Below the pieces are notes generated by a model that was not told the origin of the DNA, did no database searches, and saw only the letters and a program-made list of their open reading frames with translations. Of a DNA stretch of 64,000 nucleotides, positions 26,827 through 34,225 are shown piece by piece (the stretch's first letter is position 1; every line of letters starts with the position of its first letter). Made by a program: the position numbers and the translations under genes. Source of the DNA: Gammaproteobacteria bacterium (lineage in GTDB: Bacteria; Pseudomonadota; Gammaproteobacteria; Xanthomonadales; SZUA-36); contig JAJFLB010000012.1 in NCBI GenBank assembly GCA_021772915.1, positions 1 to 64,000 on the forward strand, written 5' to 3'.

Positions 26827-27588
26827 ATGAATACTGAAAACGAAGTGGAAGCTTCAGAACAGACACGGCAATATCTTCCGAACACCAACGCAAGTCCCCC
26901 CGAAACCCTGTTCAGACTGGAAGACTTAACCAAGGTTTACCGTTCGGACAATGTTGAAACTACCGCGCTGAACAACATCAATATTGACATCAAGCGCGGT
27001 GAGTTCGTGGCGGTGATGGGGCCATCGGGCTGCGGCAAATCCACCCTGCTGAATATCGTAGGTATGCTGGATAACCCCAGCTCGGGTTCATTGTGGTTTC
27101 TGGATGAAGACGTGGCCGGTTACAGCGAAAGCAAGCTGTCCCAGATACGCAAACAGAACATCGGGTTTATCTTCCAGAGCTTTAACCTGATCGACGAGCT
27201 GACCGTACGCGAGAACATCGAATTGGCACTGCTTTATCACAATGTCTCCAGCGCTGATCGAAAAAACCGTGCGGACCAGGCCATGGAACGGATGGAGATA
27301 GCGCATCGCGCCAATCACATGCCGGCGCAACTGTCGGGAGGGCAGCAACAGCGCGTCGCGGTCGCGCGTGCCGTGATCGCCGAGCCACACCTGATCCTGG
27401 CAGATGAACCCACGGGAAACCTGGATTCCCACAATGGTGAAGAAGTCATGGAACTCCTGACGCAGCTGAACAAGCAGGGTACGACCATCATGATGGTCAC
27501 CCATTCGCCGGCGCATGCGGAATACGCAAGGCGGGATATCTCCCTGTTTGATGGCGAAGTCATAACAGAGAACCTACGGAAGATTTAG
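26827..27588 (+). CDS. MacB-type ABC exporter ATPase
   Basis: ATPase of 253 residues with Walker A GPSGCGKST, Q-loop FIFQSFNLIDELTVRENI, signature LSGGQQQRVAVARA, Walker B LILADEPTGNLDS and H-loop VTHS. A polar N-terminal extension of about 30 residues precedes the domain. It is 64 bases after the adaptor and belongs to the same sigma-54 operon. The permease that should follow is broken at 27647, so this ATPase may be without its membrane partner or may serve the paralogous permeases at 58292-60827. Confidence 0.92.
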   Translation: MNTENEVEASEQTRQYLPNTNASPPETLFRLEDLTKVYRSDNVETTALNNINIDIKRGEFVAVMGPSGCGKSTLLNIVGMLDNPSSGSLWFLDEDVAGYSESKLSQIRKQNIGFIFQSFNLIDELTVRENIELALLYHNVSSADRKNRADQAMERMEIAHRANHMPAQLSGGQQQRVAVARAVIAEPHLILADEPTGNLDSHNGEEVMELLTQLNKQGTTIMMVTHSPAHAEYARRDISLFDGEVITENLRKI

Positions 27589-27646
27589 TGACACTCCTGG
27601 ATTTTTTAAAAACATCTTCGAGCTCTTCAGGCAGATAAGAAAAATC

Positions 27647-27730
27647 ATGTTCAAAACTATTTCATTGCCGCTATTCGAAACCTTTTTGGCCACAAGCTTT
27701 ACGCCGTCATCAACGTTGGAGGGCTGGTGA
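27647..27730 (+). pseudogene. Frameshifted stub of a MacB/FtsX-type permease
   Basis: The ATG at 27647 is followed by ttcaaaactatttc. Adding one A to the A run restores a frame reading MFKNYFIAAIRNLFGHKLYA and then VINVGGLV. This is the typical first 30 residues of permeases encoded after such adaptor/ATPase pairs. Similarity stops near 27730 and nothing of the periplasmic domain or later helices is present before 27895. Both a one-base deletion and loss of about 90 percent of the gene are therefore implied. Confidence 0.75.
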
Positions 27731-27894
27731 CCTCGTCACGGCCAGGGTTCGACACGAGCGGCCTTTTGCGTGATTTTACGTAGTCCACCTTAACTCTGAT
27801 TTTTTCAATTTGTCAGTGACCGGCAATCAATGAGAAAATGATCCTTCCATACAAGCCTTCACTAGAAATACTAATAATCTTGCAGGAGCAGATC

Positions 27895-29667
27895 ATGGTA
27901 ACGGCACGCTTATCATTCAGATTTTCGGTTTGTCTTTTCTTTTGCCAATTTGCGTTCAATCCTGTGGCTCTGCCAGACGATCCCTACGACGCCAGTCAGT
28001 TGACGCAACGTGGCAAAGCGCTCTACAACGCCGAGGCTTCCTGCTGGGTATGTCACGGAGAAAATGGCGAGGGTCGGGTCGGGCCGGCAATCCGGTATGG
28101 CCCCAGCCCTTTTGACATCCACTACCAGTTGAATACCAATCCACAGATGGCGGCACTGCGTCAGCAACTGAACCCGGACCATACCGATCTGCTGGCCCTG
28201 TCGGTTTATGTACGCCGGCTGACCGGTGTTGCTGCAGATGACATTGACGTGCAATCTCTGGCGGAAACGCTAAACAGTATTCAGGACTACCCGGCCGTTC
28301 CGGATTTCTTTCTCACTGATCGCGACAAGGCCGTGCAGCAGATAGAAGCATTTGACACTGTTCTCAGGGACTGGAAGCGGCGCTCGAAGCCGGGCAACAT
28401 CATGCACAGTTACACGGTGCGCGAAGTGGCCACCTTCGAGCCCGCTGAACCACTATTCAAACCTGAACCCGGTGGTGTTTACTTTTATGAGAACCTGGCC
28501 ACGTCGGGAAGATTCCGGCCGGAGGGTGTGGCGGCATCGCAGTCAACCCAGGTAGTGGTGGGTGATGCGGTCACTAAACAAGTCCTCGCGTCTTATGAAT
28601 TACCCGAGGACCTGCGGGGTGCGGTGCACACCACCGTGGCCTCGCCGGACGGGAAATACATCTACATCATCGGTGCGAGACCGCATTCGCGCGCCGACAC
28701 CAGGCCGTCGATGATCACGCCGCAGACGCTGCTCAAGGTTGATGCCCTGAGTTTGCAACCGGTCAAGCAGTTTGTTATCGGCGCACGTTTGCACCACGGG
28801 CAGATCTTCCAGGATCGTTATCTGCTGCTGGACAGCTTTTCACGTGACCAAAACGGTCTGGACGTCATGTTGTTTGATCCGCAAACGGACCAGATTATTG
28901 GTGGCGTGCGCAGTGAGGAGTTGGGAGGAGCGCCGTACACCGCGTTTAGCGATGGTCGGTTCATCTATGTGTTGATGGAACCGCTTGGTTATGGGCAGTC
29001 GGTGAGTGGTGACAAGACGTTTACCGGCTACGTTGGCTCGATGAACCTGAATCATGGCCGACTGACCACGATGCGACCGTTCTGGATCGCAAAAATTGAT
29101 CCGGAAACCTGGCAGGTCGTCAAAGAATATCCGTATCCTGGCTACCGTGCTGACTGGATCGCATTCGACTCCGCTGCAGAGTTCATGTATGTCCCCGCTG
29201 GTGGTTCGGCGACCCTGTCCAAGATCAACATCGAAACGGGAGAGGTGGTCTGGGCTTCACCCACCGGAATCGGCCCTTATGGTGCCAACCTGAATGCCTC
29301 AGGGTCAGAGGTCTGGGTTGCCGACAAAGGGGAGACAACCGGTATGTTTGGACGCACCATCTCGGTCATTGCCAGTGCTAACGGCAGACAAATAGAGACT
29401 CTGTTTTCAGCTTACCAGGTTGACCATGTTTTACTCGCACCCAACGGGCGCGAATTTTGGACCACCAGCAACGGCGAGGGTCGTATCTATGTATTCGACG
29501 CTGAAAAACGCGAACAGTCGCACGTGATCGACATGCCACAGTTTGGATCGCCGCATGGATTGGTCTGGGTTCATTATGATGAAAACGGTCATTCAAAGGT
29601 GGTTCGTGATCAGGGCGGTTTTCATGGCGGCGTCGACCCGCGAAAAGGCAAAGCACTGGATTACTGA
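27895..29667 (+). CDS. Secreted cytochrome c fused to a YVTN-type beta-propeller
   Basis: Periplasmic protein of 590 residues. A signal peptide covers about residues 1-26. A c-type heme site CWVCHGENGEG lies near residue 45 in a roughly 90-residue cytochrome domain, with a possible Met ligand in QMAALRQQL. After a linker, seven or eight blades follow from about residue 170, with strands such as SPDGKYIYIIGARP, FSDGRFIYVLMEPLGYG, SAAEFMYVPAGGSATLSKI and LAPNGREFWTTSNGEGRIYVF. The layout recalls cytochrome cd1-related proteins, but I cannot confirm d1-heme ligands. ATG 27895 has AGGAG seven bases before it. Confidence 0.75.
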   Translation: MVTARLSFRFSVCLFFCQFAFNPVALPDDPYDASQLTQRGKALYNAEASCWVCHGENGEGRVGPAIRYGPSPFDIHYQLNTNPQMAALRQQLNPDHTDLLALSVYVRRLTGVAADDIDVQSLAETLNSIQDYPAVPDFFLTDRDKAVQQIEAFDTVLRDWKRRSKPGNIMHSYTVREVATFEPAEPLFKPEPGGVYFYENLATSGRFRPEGVAASQSTQVVVGDAVTKQVLASYELPEDLRGAVHTTVASPDGKYIYIIGARPHSRADTRPSMITPQTLLKVDALSLQPVKQFVIGARLHHGQIFQDRYLLLDSFSRDQNGLDVMLFDPQTDQIIGGVRSEELGGAPYTAFSDGRFIYVLMEPLGYGQSVSGDKTFTGYVGSMNLNHGRLTTMRPFWIAKIDPETWQVVKEYPYPGYRADWIAFDSAAEFMYVPAGGSATLSKINIETGEVVWASPTGIGPYGANLNASGSEVWVADKGETTGMFGRTISVIASANGRQIETLFSAYQVDHVLLAPNGREFWTTSNGEGRIYVFDAEKREQSHVIDMPQFGSPHGLVWVHYDENGHSKVVRDQGGFHGGVDPRKGKALDY

Positions 29668-29783
29668 TACCAGCCAAACCGGATTGGGTTTAAGCGTCAA
29701 TCACCGCTCTCAAAGCTTGCACGACAACCAGTAAATTAAGACTTGAGGAGCGAAGAGCTTTTAACCCGGGGGACGTCTAGCGC

Positions 29784-30338
29784 TTAAAGCACAGTCGTTT
29801 GAAGTTGTTCACCAAGCGCCACCAACCGGAGAGTATCCCCGGTTAATTGTATATGTGTGATCGAAGCATTTGCCGGTAAACAGCACGTCGTTTTGGTGCT
29901 GTCGGTAATTTCACCTACCACCGCGTTAACAACAACAAAATGAGTAAACACAACGGTCGGTTGGCGTGTCGCCAGCAAGCTCCGGAACAGGGACTGGTGC
30001 CATTGCAGCACTTCTTCCGGCTGTTCACTCCAGTGTTGATGCATGAATTCTCCCAACCATCTTCGACGTTCGCGAACCGGTACCGGCGATGGGATTTCCC
30101 TAAAGGCCTCATCGACCTCGACGCCGATACCAAGGGCGTCCGACAACGGCGCAGCGGTTTCACGCGCACGCAGCAACGGACTGCTGACCAGCCGGAGGGT
30201 TTGGTATTTCCGCACAACGGGCAGTAGTGTTTCGGCAGCCTGTGTGGCCTGGTCACGACCCAGAGCACTCAAGTCGGGATCATCAGAGCGCCACCATTTT
30301 TGTGCCGCCTCACCGTGTCTGACCAGGTATATGTTCAT
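29784..30338 (-). CDS. SixA-like histidine phosphatase
   Basis: Histidine-phosphatase-superfamily protein of 184 residues. The RHG motif with nucleophilic His is in IYLVRHGEAAQKW (residues 3-15). LSALGRDQATQAAETL and VSSPLLRARETAAPL are the usual second and third motifs, FREIPSPVP has the acid residue, and FTHFVVVNAVVG has the second His near 133. Small size fits the SixA phosphohistidine-phosphatase branch, although metabolite phosphatases look alike. Monocistronic, convergent with the cytochrome-propeller gene. Confidence 0.82.
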   Translation of the reverse strand: MNIYLVRHGEAAQKWWRSDDPDLSALGRDQATQAAETLLPVVRKYQTLRLVSSPLLRARETAAPLSDALGIGVEVDEAFREIPSPVPVRERRRWLGEFMHQHWSEQPEEVLQWHQSLFRSLLATRQPTVVFTHFVVVNAVVGEITDSTKTTCCLPANASITHIQLTGDTLRLVALGEQLQTTVL

Positions 30339-30487
30339 CAGCTACAGATGATCTCGCGCATCAGGGCTCTGAACCTTTAAAGATCAATTCAGACTTGTTC
30401 ATTTCAACTTGGGCTCCCTGTTCCCAGCCCAGTAACAGTGCCAAGAGCCACAGAATCAGACTCACTTCAATCTGTATGAAGTCTTCA

Positions 30488-31522
30488 TCATTCTTCCCGC
30501 GTTCGCAGATTAATCAGTGCCCGCCTTGCAAGTTCATCGTCCGGGTGTGCTTCGGTCCACCGTTCCAATACCTGGATGCCGGATTGTTGGTCTCCGGAGT
30601 AGAAGAGCGCGTCCGCAAGGCTTTCATTTGGAATATACAGCTCCCCGAAAACCTCCAGATTGTGCTTGAAAATCTGGAGCGCATCCTGCTGCTGCTCGCG
30701 TCGGAACAGTGTCCAGCCGAGATTGTCCAGCACCCCAGGGGTGATGGTGCCGGCAGGCTCCGTGTCGCGAACCTGATCGAAGCGCTTCAGCGCCGCCTCG
30801 GTCCCATCGCCTGCGAGTGTCTGTTGGATTTCCAAGGTGAGTGTGCCCCGACGTACCGAAGCTTCCCCCGGAAAAACCTCTTCGTTGAGTCGTGCCAGGA
30901 CGATACCATCAGCGTAGGCACCGCTTCTCGCCAGGTGTGCAGCCAGAGAGAAGAGCGTGCGTGAGCGAAAATCGTAGGCGTCGGCGCCGTAATATCGTCC
31001 CCGCAGGTCCCGGTACACCGCCACTGCGGCATCGATGCCTTTTCCCCGGTAGGCAGCGAGCATGTGATCGATAAGTGACCTCGGGTCGGTCCGACCCTTG
31101 TGACAGGTGTGACAGGTCACTTGTAAATTCGGTGCCACGCGCTCTTCAAGTCCTGCGAGCCGTTTGTTGATGGTTGCGGTCATGGCCAGCATCTCGCGGG
31201 CCTTGCGTTTTTCAACCTTTTCGTCCGAGGCGAAATCCCATTCGCCACGGGGAACGTCCATGTCGCCGGCATGGCAGAACAGGCAGCCTTTGCCACCCCG
31301 ACGGGGAAGCCCCAGTCCAGACAGGTTGTTGAGCATCACCTGGTTGAGCTCAGAGCTCGTGATAGTGCGGTCGAGTACCTTCAGGTTCTTGAACTCTAGG
31401 TCCTGGGCGGCGACCGGTGCGGCTACCACCCCCGCACTCAGAAAGAACAACAGAGTAGCCCGCAGCATCATAATTTTTGGAAACCGCACGACGTCAGGTT
31501 TCCTTTTGTATATGGGTTTCAT
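30488..31522 (-). CDS. Di-heme cytochrome with C-terminal helical-repeat domain
   Basis: Exported protein of 344 residues, with signal peptide AAPVAAQ cleavage near residue 40. Two heme sites, CLFCHAGDMDVP and CHTCHKGRTDP, lie about 65 residues apart. The sequence KREAREMLAMTATINKRL-type helix between them resembles the reaction-centre cytochrome c family. The C-terminal 190 residues form TPR-like helical pairs (GVLDNLGWTLFRREQQQDAL). ATG 31522 has GAGGA eight bases upstream; a longer frame would overlap the acyl-CoA dehydrogenase gene. It may be the last gene of the gcd operon, 37 bases after it, but a link in function is not proven. Confidence 0.75.
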   Translation of the reverse strand: MKPIYKRKPDVVRFPKIMMLRATLLFFLSAGVVAAPVAAQDLEFKNLKVLDRTITSSELNQVMLNNLSGLGLPRRGGKGCLFCHAGDMDVPRGEWDFASDEKVEKRKAREMLAMTATINKRLAGLEERVAPNLQVTCHTCHKGRTDPRSLIDHMLAAYRGKGIDAAVAVYRDLRGRYYGADAYDFRSRTLFSLAAHLARSGAYADGIVLARLNEEVFPGEASVRRGTLTLEIQQTLAGDGTEAALKRFDQVRDTEPAGTITPGVLDNLGWTLFRREQQQDALQIFKHNLEVFGELYIPNESLADALFYSGDQQSGIQVLERWTEAHPDDELARRALINLRTREE

Positions 31523-31559
31523 CCTGTTTGTCCTCGATCCAGAAGTTTGCACGCATTGC

Positions 31560-32717
31560 TTAGCGGTTTTTGCTAAATCCACAGGCAATACCTGCAATGA
31601 TCATCTTTTGTACGTTGGAGGTGCCCTCCACAATCTGCAGGGATTTGGCATCCCGGTAAAAGCGCTCTGCCGGGTACTCGGATGAAAAACCATAGGAGCC
31701 GAAAATCTTCATACACTCATTAGCGGCGTGCACGGCCGCTTCTGATGCGGCCAGTTTTCCAATCGAGGTTTCATATTGATTTGGTTTGCCCTGGTCTTTC
31801 AGCCAGGCCGCTTGGTAGACCAGCATCTGGGCGGCCTGGTGTTCCACCACCATCTCGGCAATCTGGGCCTGCACCATCTGGTGTTTGGAGATGGGTTTGC
31901 CGAATTGGGTGCGTTCATTGGCATAGTTGATCGCCAATTCTAGCGCGCCACCCGCAACACCCAGCGCACCAGCAGCGCAACCAATACGCGTATTGCCCAA
32001 CTGCCACATACACATCTTAAAGCCGTCATTAACCTCGCCGAGCAGGGCGTCTTTTGGAATCTTTGCCCCCTCAAAGACAAACTCACCCGTGGGGGAGCAG
32101 TGCAAACCCAGTTTGGTTTCTATGGGGCTGGCCGTGCAGCCTTCCAGGTTTTTTGGCTCAAGGATGAAGCAGGAGATCCCTTTATTGCCTTTCTTCCTGT
32201 CCGTATAAGCATAGAGCAGCCCGGCGTCACCCACGTGTGCATTGGTAATCCAGAGCTTGCTGCCGTGCAGTTCCCAGTGGTCACCCTGATCGATGGCGTA
32301 GGTTTTCATACTCGCCACATCGGACCCGGCATTGGGCTCGGTCATGGCAAAAAAGCCGATTTTTGTACCGTCAATCCAGCCGGGTATGTATTTCTCTTTT
32401 TGTTCCTCGGTACCCCATTTGGCCACCGATAAAGGGGGGCCCAGGTTCTGCATGTTGAATGGAAGACGCCAGGAGGCTGAGACCCTGGCAATTTGTTCCG
32501 CCATCAAAACGGACTCCAGATAGCCCATGCCATTGCCACCGAGTTCTTCCGGTAACACACAGGACAGGAAACCCAGTTCCCCCATCAAGGCGACCCGTTG
32601 TTGACGAAACTCGTGATTCCTTTCTTCTTCTTCCAGCGTGGGTGAAATCTCCTCCAGTGCGAATCGTCTGGCGGTATCCTGTACCAACTGCTGTTGTTCT
32701 GTCAGTGCAAAGTTCAT
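31560..32717 (-). CDS. Acyl-CoA dehydrogenase, probably non-decarboxylating glutaryl-CoA dehydrogenase
   Basis: Flavoprotein of 385 residues with complete acyl-CoA dehydrogenase motifs: FFAMTEPNAGSDVASMKT, WITNAHVGDAGLLYAYTD, KLGLHCSPTGEFVF, ERTQFGKPISKHQMVQ and QIVEGTSNVQKMIIA. The catalytic Glu is expected in the YPAERFYRDAKSLQIVEGT segment. The stretch RVSASWRLPFNMQNLG and the SPTGE region resemble anaerobic non-decarboxylating glutaryl-CoA dehydrogenases as I recall them. Its position 26 bases after the biotin subunit of a glutaconyl-CoA decarboxylase supports oxidation of glutaryl-CoA to glutaconyl-CoA. Other short-chain acyl-CoA substrates are possible. Confidence 0.8.
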   Translation of the reverse strand: MNFALTEQQQLVQDTARRFALEEISPTLEEEERNHEFRQQRVALMGELGFLSCVLPEELGGNGMGYLESVLMAEQIARVSASWRLPFNMQNLGPPLSVAKWGTEEQKEKYIPGWIDGTKIGFFAMTEPNAGSDVASMKTYAIDQGDHWELHGSKLWITNAHVGDAGLLYAYTDRKKGNKGISCFILEPKNLEGCTASPIETKLGLHCSPTGEFVFEGAKIPKDALLGEVNDGFKMCMWQLGNTRIGCAAGALGVAGGALELAINYANERTQFGKPISKHQMVQAQIAEMVVEHQAAQMLVYQAAWLKDQGKPNQYETSIGKLAASEAAVHAANECMKIFGSYGFSSEYPAERFYRDAKSLQIVEGTSNVQKMIIAGIACGFSKNR

Positions 32718-32743
32718 TATGGTTTCTCAATCACTGTTTCTTA

Positions 32744-32965
32744 TCAGGCATCTTCGATGATCATGAGCACGTCATCGTCCTCGACGACATCACCTTTTTT
32801 AACCTTTATTTCAGACACCTTGCCGTCACAGGGTGCGTAGACCAAGTTCTCCATTTTGAGTGCTTCAATTACCAGTAACTCGTCGTCTTCCTCGACTTGT
32901 TCGCCTACTTCAACGAGCACTTCCCATATGCTTCCAGCCAGTGGAACCAGAACTTCTGTAGCCAT
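32744..32965 (-). CDS. gcdC: Biotin carrier subunit of glutaconyl-CoA decarboxylase
   Basis: A stand-alone biotinyl domain of 73 residues. The biotinylation motif is EALKMENLV with Lys near residue 47 (the common form is EAMKM). The flanking GEQVEEDDELLVI and KVKKGDVVEDDDVLMII are the two lipoyl-fold halves. Known GcdC proteins carry a long Ala/Pro linker before this domain; here it is absent, as in the shortest decarboxylase carriers. The carrier takes CO2 from the alpha subunit to the membrane beta subunit. Ten bases after gcdB. Confidence 0.85.
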   Translation of the reverse strand: MATEVLVPLAGSIWEVLVEVGEQVEEDDELLVIEALKMENLVYAPCDGKVSEIKVKKGDVVEDDDVLMIIEDA

Positions 32966-32975
32966 AGTATTATTC

Positions 32976-34079
32976 CTATTTCAAGATAGATATGAAGATA
33001 CCGGCCGCAATAACGGTACCGATAACACCGGCAATGTTGGGGCCCATTGCAAACATCAGTAAGTAGTTTTTTTTGTCCGCGGCAGCCCCCACTTTCTGTA
33101 CCACACGCGCCGCCATCGGTACCGCGGACACACCCGCCGCACCCACCAACGGGTTGATCTTGTTACGCGTGAACAGATTCATGAGCTTGGCCAGCAGTAT
33201 ACCGCTGGCGGTACTGATCATGAATGCAAACAAACCCAGAACGAAGATGAAGATTACTTCCTTGCGCAGGAAGTTCTCTGCGTTCATGGTGGCCCCGATA
33301 CTGATACCCAGAAAGATGGTGACGACATTCATTAAGGAGTTTTGTGCGACTTCGTTCAAGCGTTCGACAACCTTGGATTCACGAAACAAATTACCCAACA
33401 TGAACATGGCAATTAACGGGGCTGAGGCCGGCACCAGCAGGATGATTACCATGGCCGCAAAAATCGGGAAAAACAGTTTTTCCCTGGGGGTCACCTTGCG
33501 ACCTTTCTCCATTCTTATCTTGCGTTCAGCGTCCGTGGTCAACAGCTTCATGATGGGTGGCATGATTACCGGTACCAGGGCCATATAGGAATAGGCTGCC
33601 ACCGCACAAGCGCCCAAAAGTTGTGGTGCCAGCTTGGCTGCGAGATAAATGGTTGTGGGGCCGTCAGCACCACCGATAATGCCAATGGTGGCGGCTTCCT
33701 GCAGACTGAAACCCATGGCGTAGGCAATAAAAAAAGTGACATAAACCCCCACCTGTGCGGCTGCTCCCAGAAAAATTAATCTGGGTTGTGCCAGTAGGGC
33801 ACCAAAATCCGTCAGGGCTCCCAGGCCCAAAAAAATCAAGGGCGGGATGATTTCCCACTCGATTCCATAGTGATAAAAACGCCAGATGAGACCTTCACCC
33901 GGCTCCATCAGGTAGGTTAGCGGCAGGTTGGTAATGATGATGCCAAAACCGATGGGTAATAGCAGCAGTGGTTCGTATTGCCGGGTAATTGCCAGGTACA
34001 CCAGCAGTAAGCCGATCACCCACATCAACACCATCCCCGGTGTGACTGCCAATAAGCCCATATTGTCAAAAAACACCAT
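32976..34079 (-). CDS. gcdB: Na+-translocating decarboxylase beta subunit
   Basis: Inner-membrane subunit of 367 residues with nine or more hydrophobic segments. The family-defining re-entrant region IGIIGGADGPTTIYLAAKLA includes the Asp implicated in Na+ transport in oxaloacetate decarboxylase. LFRESKVVERLNEVAQNSLMN and INPLVGAAGVSAVPMAARVV are further signatures. It decarboxylates carboxybiotin and exports Na+. The same subunit type occurs in oxaloacetate, methylmalonyl-CoA, malonate and glutaconyl-CoA decarboxylases. The alpha subunit in the operon decides for the last. Confidence 0.92.
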   Translation of the reverse strand: MVFFDNMGLLAVTPGMVLMWVIGLLLVYLAITRQYEPLLLLPIGFGIIITNLPLTYLMEPGEGLIWRFYHYGIEWEIIPPLIFLGLGALTDFGALLAQPRLIFLGAAAQVGVYVTFFIAYAMGFSLQEAATIGIIGGADGPTTIYLAAKLAPQLLGACAVAAYSYMALVPVIMPPIMKLLTTDAERKIRMEKGRKVTPREKLFFPIFAAMVIILLVPASAPLIAMFMLGNLFRESKVVERLNEVAQNSLMNVVTIFLGISIGATMNAENFLRKEVIFIFVLGLFAFMISTASGILLAKLMNLFTRNKINPLVGAAGVSAVPMAARVVQKVGAAADKKNYLLMFAMGPNIAGVIGTVIAAGIFISILK

Positions 34080-34081
34080 GC

Positions 34082-34210
34082 TTATTGTTCCTTTTTAACG
34101 ACTTCGCGGCCGGCCAGTAGCTTATTGAGCTTGATGGCGACATAGAGCACGCCAAGACCGACAAAAACACCGGAAATGCCGTTGATGAATACATCGAATG
34201 CTACTTGCAT
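34082..34210 (-). CDS. 42-residue single-span membrane subunit (GcdD/OadG-like)
   Basis: A small gene between gcdA and gcdB. ATG 34210 is preceded by AGGA, and TAA 34082 is two bases before the gcdB start. It encodes a helix VFINGISGVFVGLGVLYVAI (residues 7-26) and then a basic tail KLNKLLAGREVVKKEQ. Position and topology match the gamma/delta anchor subunits (OadG, GcdD) of Na+ decarboxylases, which hold the complex together, but those are usually 80-110 residues. No Ala/Pro tail or zinc-binding end is present. Real-gene status rests on spacing, ribosome site and topology. Confidence 0.7.
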   Translation of the reverse strand: MQVAFDVFINGISGVFVGLGVLYVAIKLNKLLAGREVVKKEQ

Positions 34211-34225
34211 GGAATGAATTCCTGT

